DNA of 64,000 bases from Beroe forskalii (GCA_011033025.1 WFMF01000225.1:186001-250000); one strand, 5' to 3'; shown: positions 1 through 14,214, numbered from the stretch's first letter. The notes: generated by a model from the letters alone, not told the origin. Translations and numbers: made by a program.

Positions 1-3000
1 GTGGTGGCTATAACCTGCACAGTTTGATCCTGTACACTGAGTGAACCGTGTGGCGGCTAAGGTGTAACCTGCACAGTTTGATCCTGTACACTGAGAGAAC
101 CGTGTGGCGGCTAAGGTATAACCTGCACAGTTTGATCCTGTACACTGAGTGAACCGTGTGGCGGCTAAGGTATAACCTGCACAGTTTGATCCTGTACACT
201 GAGAGAACCCGTGTGGCGGCTAAGGTATAACCTGCACAGTTTGATCCTGTACACTGAGTGAACCGTGTGGCTAGGTATAACCTGCACAGTTTGATCCTGT
301 ACACTGAGTGAACCGTGTGGCTGAGAGAACCGCTGCTAAGGTATAACCTGCACAGTTTGATCCTGTACACTGAGAGAACCGTGTGGTGGCTAAGGTATAA
401 CCTGCACAGTTTGATCCTGTACACTGAGTGAACCGTGTGGCGGCTAAGGTATAACCTGCACAGTTTGATCCTGTACACTGAGAGAGAACCGTGTGGCGGC
501 TAAGGTATAACCTGCACAGTTTGATCCTGTACACTGAGTGAACCGTGTGGCGGCTAAGGTATAACCTGCACAGTTTGATCCTGTACACTGGGAGAACCGT
601 GTGGTGGCTAAGGTATAACCTGCAGTTTGATCCTGTACACTGAGAGAACCGTGTGGCGGCTAAGGTATAACCTGCACAGTTTGATCCTGTACACTGAGAG
701 TGTGTGGCGGCTAAGGTATAACCTGCACAGTTTGATCCTGTACACTGAGTGGAACCGTGTAGGCGGCTAAGGTATAACCTGCACAGTTTGATCCTGTACA
801 CTGAGAGAACCGTGTGGCGGCTAAGGTATAACCTGCACAGTTTGATCCTGTACACTGAGAGTGAACCGTGTGGCGGCTAAAGGTATAACCTGCACAGTTT
901 GATCCTGTACACTGAGTGAACCGTGTGGCGGCTAAGTATAACCTGCAGTTTGATCCTGTACACTGAGAGAACCGTGTGGCGGCTAAGGTATAACTTCACA
1001 GTTTGATCCTGTACACTGAACCGTGTGGTGGCTAAGGTATAACCTGCACAGTTTGATCCTGTACACTGAGAACCGTGTGGCGGCTAAGGTATAACCTGCA
1101 CAGTTTGATCCTGTACACTGAGTGAACCGTGTGGTGGCTAAGGTATAACCTGCACAGTTTGATCCTGTACACTGAGTGAACCGTGTGGCGGCTAAGGTAT
1201 AACACAGTTTGATCCTGTACACTGAGTGAACCGTGTGGCGGCTAAGGTATAACCTGCACAGTTTGATCCTGTACACTGAGAGAACCGTGGTGGCTAAGGT
1301 ATAACCTGCACAGTTTGATCCTGTACACTGAGAGAACCGTGTGGCGGCTAAGGTATAACCTGCACAGTTTGATCCTGTACACTGAGTGAACCGTGTGGTG
1401 GCTAAGGTATAACCTGCACAGTTTGATCCTGTACACTGAGAGAACCGTGTGGCGGCTAAGGTATAACCTGCACAGTTTGATCCTGTACACTGAGAGAACC
1501 GTGTGGTGGCTAAGGTATAACCTGCACAGTTTGATCCTGTACACTGAGTAACCGTGTGGTGGCTAAGGTATAACCTGCACAGTTTGATCCTGTACACTGA
1601 GTGAACCGTGTGGTGGCTAAGGTATAACCTGCACAGTTTGATCCTGTACACTGAGAGAACCGTGTGGTGGCTAAGGTATAACCTGCACAGTTTGATCCTG
1701 TACACTGAGAGAACCGTGTGGCGGCTAAGGTATAACCTGCACAGTTTGATCCTGTACACTGAGAGAACCGTGTGGCGGCTAAGGTATAACCTGCACAGTT
1801 TGATCCTGTACACTGAGTGAACCGTGTGGTGGCTAAGGTATAACCTGCACAGTTTGATCCTGTACACTGAGAGAACCGTGTGGCGGCTAAGGTATAACCT
1901 GCACAGTTTGATCCTGTACACTGAGTGAACCGTGTGGCGGCTAAGGTATAACCTGCACAGTTTGATCCTGTACACTGAGAGAACCGTGTGGCGGCTAAGG
2001 TATAACCTGCACAGTTTGATCCTGTACACTGAGTGAACCGTGTGGTGGCTAAGGTATAACCTGCACAGTTTGATCCTGTACTGAGTGAACCGTGTGGCGG
2101 CTAAGGTATAACCTGCACAGTTTGATCCTGTACACTGAGAGAACCGTGTGGTGGCTAAGGTATAACCTGCACAGTTTGATCCTGTACACTGAGTGAACCG
2201 TGTGGCGGCTAAGGTATAACCTGCACAGTTTGATCCTGTACACTGAGTGAACCGTGTGGTGGCTAAGGTATAACCTGCACAGTTTGATCCTGTACACTGA
2301 GTGAACCGTGTGGCGGCTAAGGTATAACCTGCACAGTTTGATCCTGTACGCGGTGTGGTGGCTAAGGTATAACCTGCACAGTTTGATCCTGTACACTGAG
2401 TGAACCGTGTGGCGGCTAAGGTATAACCTGCACAGTTTGATCCTGTACACTGAGAGAACCGTGTGGTGGCTAAGGTATAACCTGCACAGTTTGATCCTGT
2501 ACACTGAGTGAACCGTGTGGCGGCTAAGGTATAACCTGCACAGTTTGATCCTGTACACTGAGAGAACCGTGTGGCGGCTAAGGTATAACCTGCACAGTTT
2601 GATCCTGTACACTGAGTGAACCGTGTGGTGGCTAAGGTATAACCTGCACAGTTTGATCCTGTACACTGAGAGAACCGTGTGGCGGCTAAGGTATAACCTG
2701 CACAGTTTGATCCTGTACACTGAGTGAACCGTGTGGCGGCTAAGGTATAACCTGCACAGTTTGATCCTGTACACTGAGAGAACCGTGTGGCGGCTAAGGT
2801 ATAACCTGCACAGTTTGATCCTGTACACTGAGTGAACCGTGTGGCGGCTAAGGTATAACCTGCACAGTTTGATCCTGTACACTGAGTGAGCCGTGTGGCG
2901 GCTAAGGTATAACCTGCACAGTTTGATCCTGTACACTGAGTGAACCGTGTGGCGGCTAAGGTGTAACCTGCAGTTTGATCTATACACTGAATGAACCGTG

Positions 3001-4285
3001 TGGCGGCTAAGGTATAACCTGCACAGTTTGATCCTACACTGAGTGAACCGTGTGGCGGCTAAGGTATAACCTGCACAGTTTGATCCTGTACACTGAGTGA
3101 GCCGTGTGGCGGCTAAGGTATAACCTGCACAGTTTGATCATGTGAGCCGTGTGGCGGCTAAGGTATAACCTGCAGTTTGATCCTGTACACTGAGTGAACC
3201 GTGTGGCGGCTAAGGTATAACCTGCACAGTTTGATCCTGTACACTGAGAGAACCGTGTGGCGGCTAAGGTATAACCTGCACAGTTTGATCCTGTACACTG
3301 AGTGTACCGTGTGGTGGCTAAGGTATAACCTGCACAGTTTGATCCTGTACACTGAGTGTGTGGTGGCTAAGGTATAACCTGCACAGTTTGATCCTGTACA
3401 CTGAGTGAACCGTGTGGTGGCTAAGGTATAACCGCAGTTTGATCCTGTACACTGAGAGAACCGTGTGGCGGCTAAGGTATAACCTGCACAGTTTGATCCT
3501 GTACACTGAGAGAACCGTGTGGCGGCTAAGGTATAACCTGCACAGTTTGATCCTGTACACTGAGAGAACCGTGGCGGCTAGGTATAACCTGCACAGTTTG
3601 ATCCTGTACACTGAGTGAGCCGTGTGGTGGCTAAGGTATAACCTGCACAGTTTGATCCTGTACACTGAGTGAGCCGTGTGGTGGCTAAGGTATAACCTGC
3701 ACAGTTTGATCCTGTACACTGAGTGAACCGTGTGGTGGCTAAGGTATAACCTGCACAGTTTGATCCTGTACACTGAGAAAACCGTGTGGCGGCTAAGGTA
3801 TAACCTGCACAGTTTGATCCTGTACACTGAGTGAACCGTGTGGCGGCTAAGGTATAACCTGCACAGTTTAATCCTGTACACTGAGTGAGCCGTGTGGCGG
3901 CTAAGGTATAACCTGCACAGTTTGATCCTGTACACTGAGAAAACCGTGTGGCGGCTAAGGTATAACCTGCACAGTTTGATCCTGTACACTGAGTGAACCG
4001 TGTGGCGGCTAAGGTATAACCTGCACAGTTTGATCCTGTACACTGAGTGAGCCGTGTGGCGGCTAAGGTATAACCTGCACAGTTTGATCCTGTACACTGA
4101 GTGAGCCGTGTGGCGGCTAAGGTATAACCTGCACAGTTTGATCCTGTACACTGAGTGAACCGTGTGGCGGCTAAGGTATAACCTGCACAGTTTGATCCTG
4201 TACACTGAGTGAGCCGTGTGGCGGCTAAGGTATAACCTGCACAGTTTGATCCTGTACACTGAGTGAACCGTGTGGCGGCTAAGTT
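1..4285. repeat. 54-bp satellite array, about 79 copies
   Basis: Head-to-tail 54-bp units anchored on GTGTGGCGGCTAAGG and CACAGTTTGATCCTGTACAC. Units differ mainly at two places: TGGCGGC or TGGTGGC, and GAGTGAACC or GAGAGAACC, often alternating between neighbours. Small indels are common. Because 54 is a multiple of three, long minus-strand reading frames repeat the 18-residue period HSVYRIKLCRLYLSRHTV, but they shift frame at each indel and have no unique flanking domain, so I do not call a gene. The array runs off the left edge and ends near 4285, where a short inverted repeat (GTGTGGCGGCT at 4270, AGCCGCCACAC at 4318) marks its border. Confidence 0.97.
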
Positions 4286-5400
4286 AGATAAAACCTCAAC
4301 ATGGTGAGGTCTACCTGAGCCGCCACACATTAACTGGCGGCTTAGGCATTAGCCCGTAAGCAGGGGCTACAGAGCCGTTTGCAGTGTCATGAAACTCATA
4401 CGATAGATTGGATTTGGAAGCTATTCAAGTATACCGTTGGCATTGATCGGGTCCATTTAGGGATACAATATACATCCTTAGGGCGTATCCCGAGAGATGT
4501 ATCCGGTTTAGACCCGCAGCCCGAAGGGTCTAAACTCTAAACCATTATTATAGTAATAGTATATGGACCGGAGCCGGGTCTGCACTTTACACCAGCATAA
4601 TAGCATATGGACCCGCATATATTAGGGCTATTGACAAGGTCCCATGGACAATGGAAACCGATGAAGATGTCAAAGGGGTGTATAAGAGGGTAACTGTTTG
4701 TAAGTAAGTAGTAAGAGGTTGAAAGAGCCCACCAGTAATAGAATATTAGAATAATGTCCCGGTATATAATACTACCCTGCATAGGGGAACATTTCTTATT
4801 ACACGCGTAACTCACTTAGTAACTACTGTTCGTCCTCCATACTATACTGATTACTAGGGGTGCTAATCGAGTGCAAATTGGGATGGAATTGGCTGCCCTT
4901 TACCATGGCAACCACCCTCTTTATAATATCTTATTCCCTTTACCATGGCAACCACCCTCTTTATAATATCTAATTCCACTGTGCTCACTCTTCACTGCAA
5001 CTTTCATACGAGCTCGTAAATAACACAAGCTCGCTGCCATGCTTCGTATGATTTCGCTGTAAGTCTAAAATTAGTAATCCTAGTGCACAGCTTCTCGAAT
5101 ACAGTCTGTATGTCGTGTGTACATTTGCTACTTTGCTAGTATATTCTCCGCACACTTGTTGAAATAATTCCAATCTTCCTTCTTGTAATACAGGAGATCT
5201 ACCTGTACTACTGTTGCTGTAATAACTAAGTACTTGCGTTAGAAGAAGCATGCTATGGCTGGTACACCTGTTGCTACACGTGATCCCTGGCCCCCTGGGA
5301 CCGCCAGACAGGCGCCTTGCTCCCAGATGGAAGCTCTTGTTGTCTCGTCAACCTCCTTACGAAATGTCGGTCGTTGTTGAGTGATCTTGCCACTGTTTGA
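4286..5400. other. Unique spacer between two satellites
   Basis: Non-repetitive DNA with no convincing gene. It holds one 40-bp direct duplication (4896-4935 and 4936-4975), each copy containing TTACCATGGCAACC, which resembles an RFX-type X-box palindrome. A minus-strand open frame at 4985-5251 has no recognisable domain. Confidence 0.6.
4896..4975. repeat. 40-bp direct duplication with X-box-like palindrome
   Basis: Two near-identical 40-bp copies side by side. Each holds ACCATGGCAACCACCC. The motif resembles GTTGCCATGGCAAC, the known RFX binding palindrome; any regulatory use is inference. Confidence 0.8.
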
Positions 5401-8400
5401 GACGTTCCTTGGGTAGTATGTCTGAAGGTACGTTCCTTGGGTAGTATGTCTGAAGGTACGTTCCTTGGGTAGTATGTCTGAAGGTACGTTCCTTGGGTAG
5501 TATGTCTGAAGGTACGTTCCTTGGGTAGTATGTCTGAAGGTACGTTCCTTGGGTAGTATGTCTGAAGGTACGTTCCTTGGGTAGTATGTCTGAAGGTACG
5601 TTCCTTGGGTAGTATGTCTGAAGGTACGTTCCTTGGGTAGTATGTCTGAAGGTACGTTCCTTGGGTAGTATGTCTGAAGGTACGTTCCTTGGGTAGTATG
5701 TCTGAAGGTACGTTCCTTGGGTAGTATGTCTGAAGGTACGTTCCTTGGGTAGTATGTCTGAAGGTACGTTCCTTGGGTAGTATGTCTGAAGGTACGTTCC
5801 TTGGGTAGTATGTCTGAAGGTACGTTCCTTGGGTAGTATGTCTGAAGGTACGTTCCTTGGGTAGTATGTCTGAAGGTACGTTCCTTGGGTAGTATGTCTG
5901 AAGGTACGTTCCTTGGGTAGTATGTCTGAAGGTACGTTCTTTGGGTATGTCTGAAGGTACGTTCCTTGGGTAGTATGTCTGAAGGTACGTTCCTTGGGTA
6001 GTATGTCTGAAGGTACGTTCCTTGGGTAGTATGTCTGAAGGTACGTTCCTTGGGTAGTATGTCTGAAGGTACGTTCCTTGGGTAGTATGTCTGAAGGTAC
6101 GTTCCTTGGGTAGTATGTCTGAAGGTACGTTCCTTGGGTAGTATGTCTGAAGGTACGTTCCTTGGGTAGTATGTCTGAAGGTACGTTCCTTGGGTAGTAT
6201 GTCTGAAGGTACGTTCCTTGGGTAGTATGTCTGAAGGTACGTTCCTTGGGTAAGGTCTGAAGGTACGTTCCTTGGGTAGTATGTCTGAAGGTACGTTCCT
6301 TGGGTAGTATGTCTGAAGGTACGTTCCTTGGGTAGTATGTCTGAAGGTACGTTCCTTGGGTAGTATGTCTGAAGGTACGTTCCTTGGGTAGTATGTCTGA
6401 AATTTACGTTCCTTGGGTAGTATGTCTGAAGGTACGTTCCTTGGGTAAAGTATATGTCTGAAGGTACGTTCCTTGGGTAGTATGTCTGAAGGTGCACGTT
6501 CCTTGGTAGTATGTCTGAAAATTACGTTCCTTGGGTGCCAAAATCTGAAGGTATAGAAAAATAAAAAAAGTATGTCTGAAGGTACGTTCCTTGGGTAGTA
6601 TGTCTCTCTCTCCTACCTCCACCTTGGGTAGTATCCTGAAGTATTCCGTCTACGTTCCTGTCAAGAAGGTATGTCTTTAAGGTACGTTCCTATTTAGTAT
6701 GTCTGAAGGTACGTTCCTTGGGTAGTATGTCTGAAGGGTACGTTCCTTGGGTAGTATGTCTGAAGGTACGTTCCTTGGGTAGTATGTCTGAAGGTACGTT
6801 CCTTGGGTAGTATGTCTGAAGGTACGTTCCTTGGGTAGTATGTCCACCGGGTAAATCTCTGCGCCCGATCAGCGTGCGTCAGTATGTCTGAAGGTACGTT
6901 ATTCTTGGAATGTGTCGTTCATGTCTAGGTACGTTTTTTGGGTAGTATGTCTGAAGGTACGTTCCTTGGGTAGTATGTCTGAAGGTACGTTCCTTGGGTA
7001 GTATGTCTGAAGGTACGTTCCTTGGGTAGTATGTCTGAAGGTACGTTCCCGAGTTGGTATGTCCTACGTTCCTTGTTTTTATGTCCTATAGGTACGTTCC
7101 TTGGGTAGTATGTCAGAGAGTTTCCTTGGGTAGTATGTCTGAAGGTACGTTCCTTGGGTAGTATGTCTGAAGGTACGTGAAGATGTCTAGGTACGTTCCT
7201 AGCATTGAAGGTACGTTCCTTGGGTAGTATGTCTGAAGGTACGTTCCTGATATGTCCAACTTGGGTAGTATGTCTGAAGGTACGTTCCTTGAAGTAATGT
7301 TGAGTTAAGGTATTCCTTGGACAGTATGTCTAGTACGTTCCTTGGGTAGTATGTCTGAAGTTCACGTTTTGTATATGTCTGTTGCTGTACGTTCCTTGGC
7401 TCCTGTTGAAGGTACGTTCCTTGGGTAGTATGTCGAAATACGTTCCTTGAACATTATGTCTGAAGGTACGTTCCTTGGGTAGTATGTCTGAAGGTACGTT
7501 CCTTGGGTAGTATGTCTGAAGGTACGTTCCATATGTCTGAAGGTACGTTCCTTGGGTAGTATGTCTGAAGGTACGTTCCTTGGGTAGTATGTCTGAAGGT
7601 ACGTTCCTTGGGTAGTATGTCTGAAGGTACGTTCCTTAGGTAGTATGTCTGAAGGTACGTTCCTTATCAATGACAAGTATGTCTGAAGTTACGTTCCTTG
7701 GGTAGTATGTGTAAATATTCCATTCTTAATTCTCCATTTAGGGATACGTTCTCAGGGCGTATGTCTGAAGGTACGTTCCTTGGGTAGAAGCAGCCTGAAG
7801 GTATGTTCCTTGGGTAGTATATCTGAAGGTACGTTCCTTGGGTAGTATGTCTGAAGGTACGTTCCTTGGGTAGTATGTCTGAAGGTACGTTCCTTGGGTA
7901 GTATGTCTGAAGGTACGTTCCTTGGGTAGTATGTCTGAAGGTACGTTCCTTGGGTAGTATGTCTGAAGGTACGTTCCTTGGGTAGTATGTCTGAAGGTAC
8001 GTTCCTTGGGTAGTATGTCTGAAGGTACGTTCCTTGGGTAGTATGTCTGAAGGTACGTTCCTTGGGTAGTATGTCTGAAGGTACGTTCCTTGGGTAGTAT
8101 GTCTGAAGGTACGTTCCTTGGGTAGTATGTCTGAAGGTACGTTCCTTGGGTAGTATGTCTGAAGGTACGTTCCTTGGGTAGTATGTCTGAAGGTACGTTC
8201 CTTGGGTAGTATGTCTGAAGGTACGTTCCTTGGGGTATGTCTGAAGGTACGTTCAGCAGGTAGTATGTCTGAAGGTACGTTCCTTGGGTAGTATGTCTGA
8301 AGGTACGTTCCTTGGGTAGTATGTCTGAAGGTACGTTCCTTGGGTAGTATGTCTGAAGGTACGTTCCTTGGGTAGTATGTCTGAAGGTACGTTCCTTGGG

Positions 8401-11400
8401 TAGTATGTCTGAAAATTCCTTGGAATGTGAAATCTTACGACGAAACGTTCCTCCTGCTCTCCCTGCTCCTCCTCCCAACCAAGTTCCTTGCGTAGGAAAC
8501 CTCTTAGAAGGTGTATGAAAAAAAAAAAAAACGTTTCTTGGGTCAGTATGTCACTGAAGGTACTTTTCCTATTTAAAGTCCGTTCGTTCTGAGGTCATGA
8601 AGGTAACGTTATTATTTTGGGATATTTTGCTAATTTTAATTATTTATCTGAAATTGGTACGTTCCTTGGGTAGTAAACGTGCGTCATAAAGGTACGTTAT
8701 GTGCAAACTTGTTGCATGAAATTTACGTTCCTTATGTCCCTCCATGTTCTGATAGGTATTCCGTCTGTTCCTTGTGTGAACGTATGTCCATAGGTATTCT
8801 GTCAAAGGTCATTGAATATTCCGTCTGTGTACGTTCCTATGAAGAGTAACATATGTCTGATGAGATACGTTCCTTGACCACCCAGTATGTATCTGAAGAG
8901 ATACGTTCATTGGGTGGTATGTCTGAAGGTACGTTCTGCGAGAACTTGTTGCATGATGTTTGGGTAGTATGTCTGAAGGTACGTTCATGTTGGGTAGTAT
9001 GTCTGAAGGTACGTTCCTTGGGTAGTATGTCTGAAGGTGCACGTTCCTTGGGTAGTATGTCTGAAGGTACGTTCCGGGTAGTATGTCTGAAGAGTATGTC
9101 TGAAGGTACGTTCCTTGGGTAGTATGTCTGAAGGTACGTTCCTTGGGTAGTATGTCTGAAGGTACGTTCCTTGGGTAGTATGTCGTACGTTCCTTGGTAG
9201 TATGTCTGAAGGTACGTTCCTTGGGTAGTATGTCTGAAGGTACGTTCCTTGGGTAGTATGTCTGAAGGTACGTTCCTTGGGTAGTATGTCTGAAGGTACG
9301 TTCCTTGGGTAGTATGTCTGAAGGTACGTTCCTTGGGTAGTATGTCTGAAGGTACGTTCCTTGGGTAGTATGTCTGAAGGTACGTTCCTTGGGTAGTATG
9401 TCTGAAGGTACGTTCCTTGGGTAGTATGTCTGAAGGTACGTTCCTTGGGTAGTATGTCTGAAGGTACGTTCCTTGGGTAGTATGTCTGAAGGTACGTTCC
9501 TTGGGTAGTATGTCTGAAGGTACGTTCCTTGGGTAGTATGTCTGAAGGTACGTTCCTTGGGTGGGTAGTATGTCTGAAGGTACGTTCCTTGGGTAGTATG
9601 TCTGAAGGTACGTTCCTTGGGTAGTATGTCTGAAGGTACGTTCCTTGGGTAGTATGTCTGAAGGTACGTTCCTTGGGTAGTATGTCTGAAGGTACGTTCC
9701 TTGGGTTGAAGGTACGTTCCTTGGGTACGTAGTATGTCTGAAGGTACGTTCCTTGGGTAGTATGTCTGAAGGTACGTTCCTTGGGTAGTATGTCTGAAGG
9801 TACGTTCCTTGGGTAGTATGTCTGAAGGTACGTTCCTTGGGTAGTATGTCTGAAGGTACGTTCCTTGGGTAGTATGTCTGAAGGTACGTTCCTTGGGTAG
9901 TATGTCTGAAGGTACGTTCCTTGGGTAGTATGTCTGAAGGTACGTTCCTTGGGTAGTATGTCTGAAGGTACCGTTCCTTGGGTATGTAGTATGTCTGAAG
10001 GTACGTTCCTTGGGTAGTATGTCTGAAGGTACGTTCCTTGGGTAGTATGTCTGAAGGTACGTTCCTTGGGTAGTATGTCTGAAGGTACGTTCCTTGGGTA
10101 GTATGTCTGAAGGTACGTTCATGGGTAGTATGTCTGAAGGTACGTTCCTTGGGTAGTATGTCTGAAGGTTCCTTGGTACGTTCCTTGGGTAGTATGTCTG
10201 AAGGTACGTTCCTTGGGTAGTATGTCTGAAGGTACGTTCCTTGGGTAGTATGTCTGAAGGTACGTTCCTTGGGTAGTATGTCTGAAGGTACGTTCCTTGG
10301 GTAGTATGTCTGAAGGTACGTTCCTTGGGTAGTATGTCTGAAGGTACGTTCCTTGGGTAGTATGTCTGAAGGTACGTTCCTTGGGTAGTATGTCTGAAGG
10401 TACGTTCCTTGGGTACGTTCCTTGGGTAGTATGTCTGAAGGTACGTTCCTTGGGTAGTATGTCTGAAGGTACGTTCCTTGGGTAGTATGTCTGAAGGTAC
10501 GTTCCTTGGGTAGTATGTCTGAAGGTACGTTCCTTGGGTAGTATGTCTGAAGGTACGTTCCTTGGGTAGTATGTCTGAAGGTACGTTCCTTGGGTAGTAT
10601 GTCTGAAGGTACGTTCCTTGGGTAGTATGTCTGAAGGTACGTTCCTTGGGTAGTATGTCTGAAGGTACGTTCCTTGGGTAGTATGTCTGAAGGTACGTTC
10701 CTTGGGTAGTATGTCTGAAGGTACGTTCCTTGGGTAGTATGTCTGAAGGTACGTTCCTTGGGTAGTATGTCTGAAGGTACGTTCCTTGGGTAGTATGTCT
10801 GAAGGTACGTTCCTTGGGTAGTATGTCTGAAGGTACGTTCCTTGGGTAGTATGTCTGAAGGTACGTTCCTTGGGTAGTATGTCTGAAGGTACGTTCCTTG
10901 GGTAGTATGTCTGAAGGTACGTTCCTTGGGTAGTATGTCTGAAGGTACGTTCCTTGGGTAGTATGTCTGAAGGTACGTTCCTTGGGTAGTATGTCTGAAG
11001 GTACGTTCCTTGGGTAGTATGTCTGAAGGTACGTTCCTTGGGTAGTATGTCTGAAGGTACGTTCCTTGGGTAGTATGTCTGAAGGTACGTTCCTTGGGTA
11101 GTATGTCTGAAGGTACGTTCCTTGGGTAGTATGTCTGAAGGTACGTTCCTTGGGTAGTATGTCTGAAGGTACGTTCCTTGGGTAGTATGTCTGAAGGTAC
11201 GTTCCTTGGGTAGTATGTCTGAAGGTACGTTCCTTGGGTAGTATGTCTGAAGGTACGTTCCTTGGGTAGTATGTCTGAAGGTACGTTCCTTGGGTAGTAT
11301 GTCTGAAGGTACGTTCCTTGGGTAGTATGTCTGAAGGTACGTTCCTTGGGTAGTATGTCTGAAGGTACGTTCCTTGGGTAGTATGTCTGAAGGTACCTTC

Positions 11401-11410
11401 TTTAAGTAGT
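5400..11410. repeat. 28-bp satellite array, roughly 200 copies
   Basis: Head-to-tail 28-bp units built on GTACGTTCCTTGGG and TAGTATGTCTGAAG. Blocks at 5406-6400, 7850-8410 and 9110-11390 are nearly invariant. The region 6500-7750 and especially 8410-9000 is degenerate, with truncated units and unrelated AT-rich inserts. A 28-bp period is not divisible by three, so all frames rotate through the unit; the long open frames are by-products and not genes. Confidence 0.97.
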
Positions 11411-12881
11411 ATGTCTTAAGGACTAAGGTAACCAAGCGGATCACGGCATCGTCTGATATTCAGGAGAGAAATGATATTGTTATTGGTGAATGACGTTCAT
11501 GATTCCCATGATATTACTGTGGCTAATGAAATCATACTATCCATTGCTTCGCTATTTAAAGGGGATGTAGGACACATGTTGCCGACATTAGTAAAGTAGT
11601 AAGGTAGCACCCTCCCTTGGAATTGTTGTCGTAAGTTAGGAAGTGCTTCCAAACCTCCCAGCGACCTAATTTGAAATATGTCTTGGGTTTGTGATTGCTA
11701 AACTCTGCATGCTTGGCTGAGTAACGCAGTCCTTTGGGCATGAAACAGCTAAACAGATAGTAACTTGCTAAGAAGCTCAGTAGGTGGGAAGGTTGTAGTG
11801 ACCATGTAGGAGGGAAGAAGCGTGTTTTGAACATTCACATTCCGCATGACGCCGTATTCCTTAGTTAGTTTGTTTGAAGGAAACGCCGCACTCTCGCAGG
11901 TGCTCCGACAATTTAGCAATTTAACTATCTGTAACTTCCTCAAAGGGCATCGGGATTTGGTATGCCGCTATGCAACTTTTTAAGATTTAGATTTGTCAAA
12001 AGCAGAAAACTGTTCACGGACCAACGTGGTACCTAATATAGGTTTATTTTTGTCGAAAAATTTGAACGACGAAAGTAACGGATATAAAATCATTGAGAGC
12101 CATTGCAGATTAGTTTCAGGCGTTTCGTCGGAACAGGGATGTTCTTTCGAGCAATTAAGCAGAAAACTCCTTATAGCGTAGCTGGGTTACTGGGTTAGAA
12201 TGTCATAACGTAATTTAGACGTGTGTAGACAGAACTGCTGCTATGTCTGACGGCTGACATACCCACCCTGTATTTAGTTTTGCTCTGTATTGCTCAGTTT
12301 TAGTGTAGTAAAACGATGAGTAATAAAGTTGAGCCCAGAAGGGACGAGCCATTATTAAGTTAACCGTATCGCGTACAATAATACTGCAATAATACTGAAA
12401 ATATTTTAATAAAATTTGTATCGAAAACCACTCGTTTTTAGCAGTTTTGCAAAAAAAATAATATGTTCGTCCTCGCTAACATTTTGCATAATCATTACAA
12501 CCCTGATTTAGCTAGTATTTTGGGATTAAACCTTTCAGTCATTGTTTCTTTGTTTGTTAAATTGTTAGTATTATCATGGACGCTCACTAAGCTTACCAGG
12601 TCCCATCTGTTCTTGTCCATACTTTCTGCATTCATAGTTTCCTGACTTAAAGAGTTCAAGGCCATTTTACGTAAGGGTTATGCAATGATGATTTGAAATT
12701 GAGTTAGACATCGCAGGTCCAGTCCCCGGCTAAATATTTCACAATAACCCTTATCTGCTGTATCACACGGTGCTCTCGTCACCTACCTGCTAATTACTTG
12801 GGCTCCTTTCACCCACACTAATCACTCAACTTGTTTCAATCTTAACTGTGCGGGTAATCTTATTGTTGCCATGGAACCCTA
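11411..12881. other. Unique intergenic region
   Basis: Ordinary AT-rich sequence between two arrays. Short open frames on both strands (for example 11556-11834 minus, 12463-12645 plus) show no known domain, no splice-supported context and no repeats, so no gene is called. Confidence 0.55.
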
Positions 12882-13825
12882 CAGGAGTTGTCTGGGGGCG
12901 CCCAGGCAACCCTCGCGACCACCATGTCCCTCTTCTTTGACTTCTTGAGTACTTGACCCCCCCCCCCCCTAGGATGAATGACACAGAGGAGTTGTCTGGG
13001 GGCGCCCAGGCCGCCTTCAGACCACCATGTCCCTCTTCTTTGACTTCTTGAGTACTTGACCCCCCCTAGGATGAATGACACAGAGGAGTTGTCTGGGGGC
13101 GCCCAGGCCGCCTTCGCGACCACCATGTCCCTCTTCTTTGACTTCTTGACTTCTTGACCCCCCCCCCCTAGGATGAATAACACAGAGGCTTTGTCTGGGG
13201 GCGCCCAGGCCGCCTTCACGCGACCACCATGTCCCTCTTCTTTGACTTCTTGAGTACTTGACCCCCTAGGATGAATGACACAGAGGAGTTGTCTGGGGGC
13301 GCCCAGGCCATACGCGACCACCATGTCCTCTTCTTTGACTTCTTGAGTACTTGACCCCCCCCCCCTAGGATGAATGACACAGGAGTTGTCTGGGGGCGCC
13401 CAGGCCGCCTTCGCGACCACCATGTCCCTCTTCTTTGACTTCTTGAGTACTTCACCCCCCCCCCCTAGGATGAATGACACAGAGGAGTTGTCTGGGGCGC
13501 AGGCCACCTTCGACCACCATGTCCTCTTCTTTGACTTCTTGGTACTTGACCCCCCCCCCCTAGGATGAATGACACAGAGGAGTTGTGTGGGGCGCCCAGG
13601 CCGCCTTCATGACCACCATGTCCCTCTTCTTTGACATCTTGAGTACTTGACCCCCCCTAGGATGAATGACACAGAGGAGTTGTCTGGGGGCGCCCAGGCC
13701 GCCTTCGCGACCACCATGTCCCTCTTCTTTGACTTCTTGAGTACTTGACCCCCCCTAGGATGAATGACACAGAGGAGTTGTGTGGGGGCGCCCAGGCCGC
13801 CTTCATGACCACCATGTCCCTCTTC

Positions 13826-13925
13826 NNNNNNNNNNNNNNNNNNNNNNNNNNNNNNNNNNNNNNNNNNNNNNNNNNNNNNNNNNNNNNNNNNNNNNNNNNN
13901 NNNNNNNNNNNNNNNNNNNNNNNNN
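13826..13925. other. Assembly gap (100 N)
   Basis: Exactly 100 N inside the exon-derived array, consistent with a scaffold gap of unknown real length. Confidence 0.99.
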
Positions 13926-14214
13926 TATGGACAAAATGAAAATTTTATTTCATCATAAGGGGTCTAATTTTGACTGGGGGGGCATTGTTGCCTAGACCCT
14001 GGGTTTGTTGGGGCCCCGGCCTTCCGGACCACCATGTCCCTTCTTTGACTTCTTATACTTGCCCCCCCTAGGATGAATGACACAGGGTTGTCTGGGGCAC
14101 CGAGCCGCCTTCGCGACCACCATGTCCCTCTTCTTTGACTTCTTTGAATACTTGACCCCCTCTAGGATGAATGACACAGAGGGACTGATACAGGGGCGCC
14201 CAGGCCACTTCGCC

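Noticed and set aside
8-4259. Long minus-strand open frames with the 18-residue period
   Set aside because: They follow from a 54-bp unit without stops; they break at each indel and have no unique ends or domain.
5400-11410. CRISPR-like array
   Set aside because: 28-bp repeats are head-to-tail with no spacers and lie in animal DNA.
5274-11444. Long minus-strand open frames rich in TYLQTYYPRNV
   Set aside because: All frames of a 28-bp repeat rotate through the unit; no gene features beyond the repeat.
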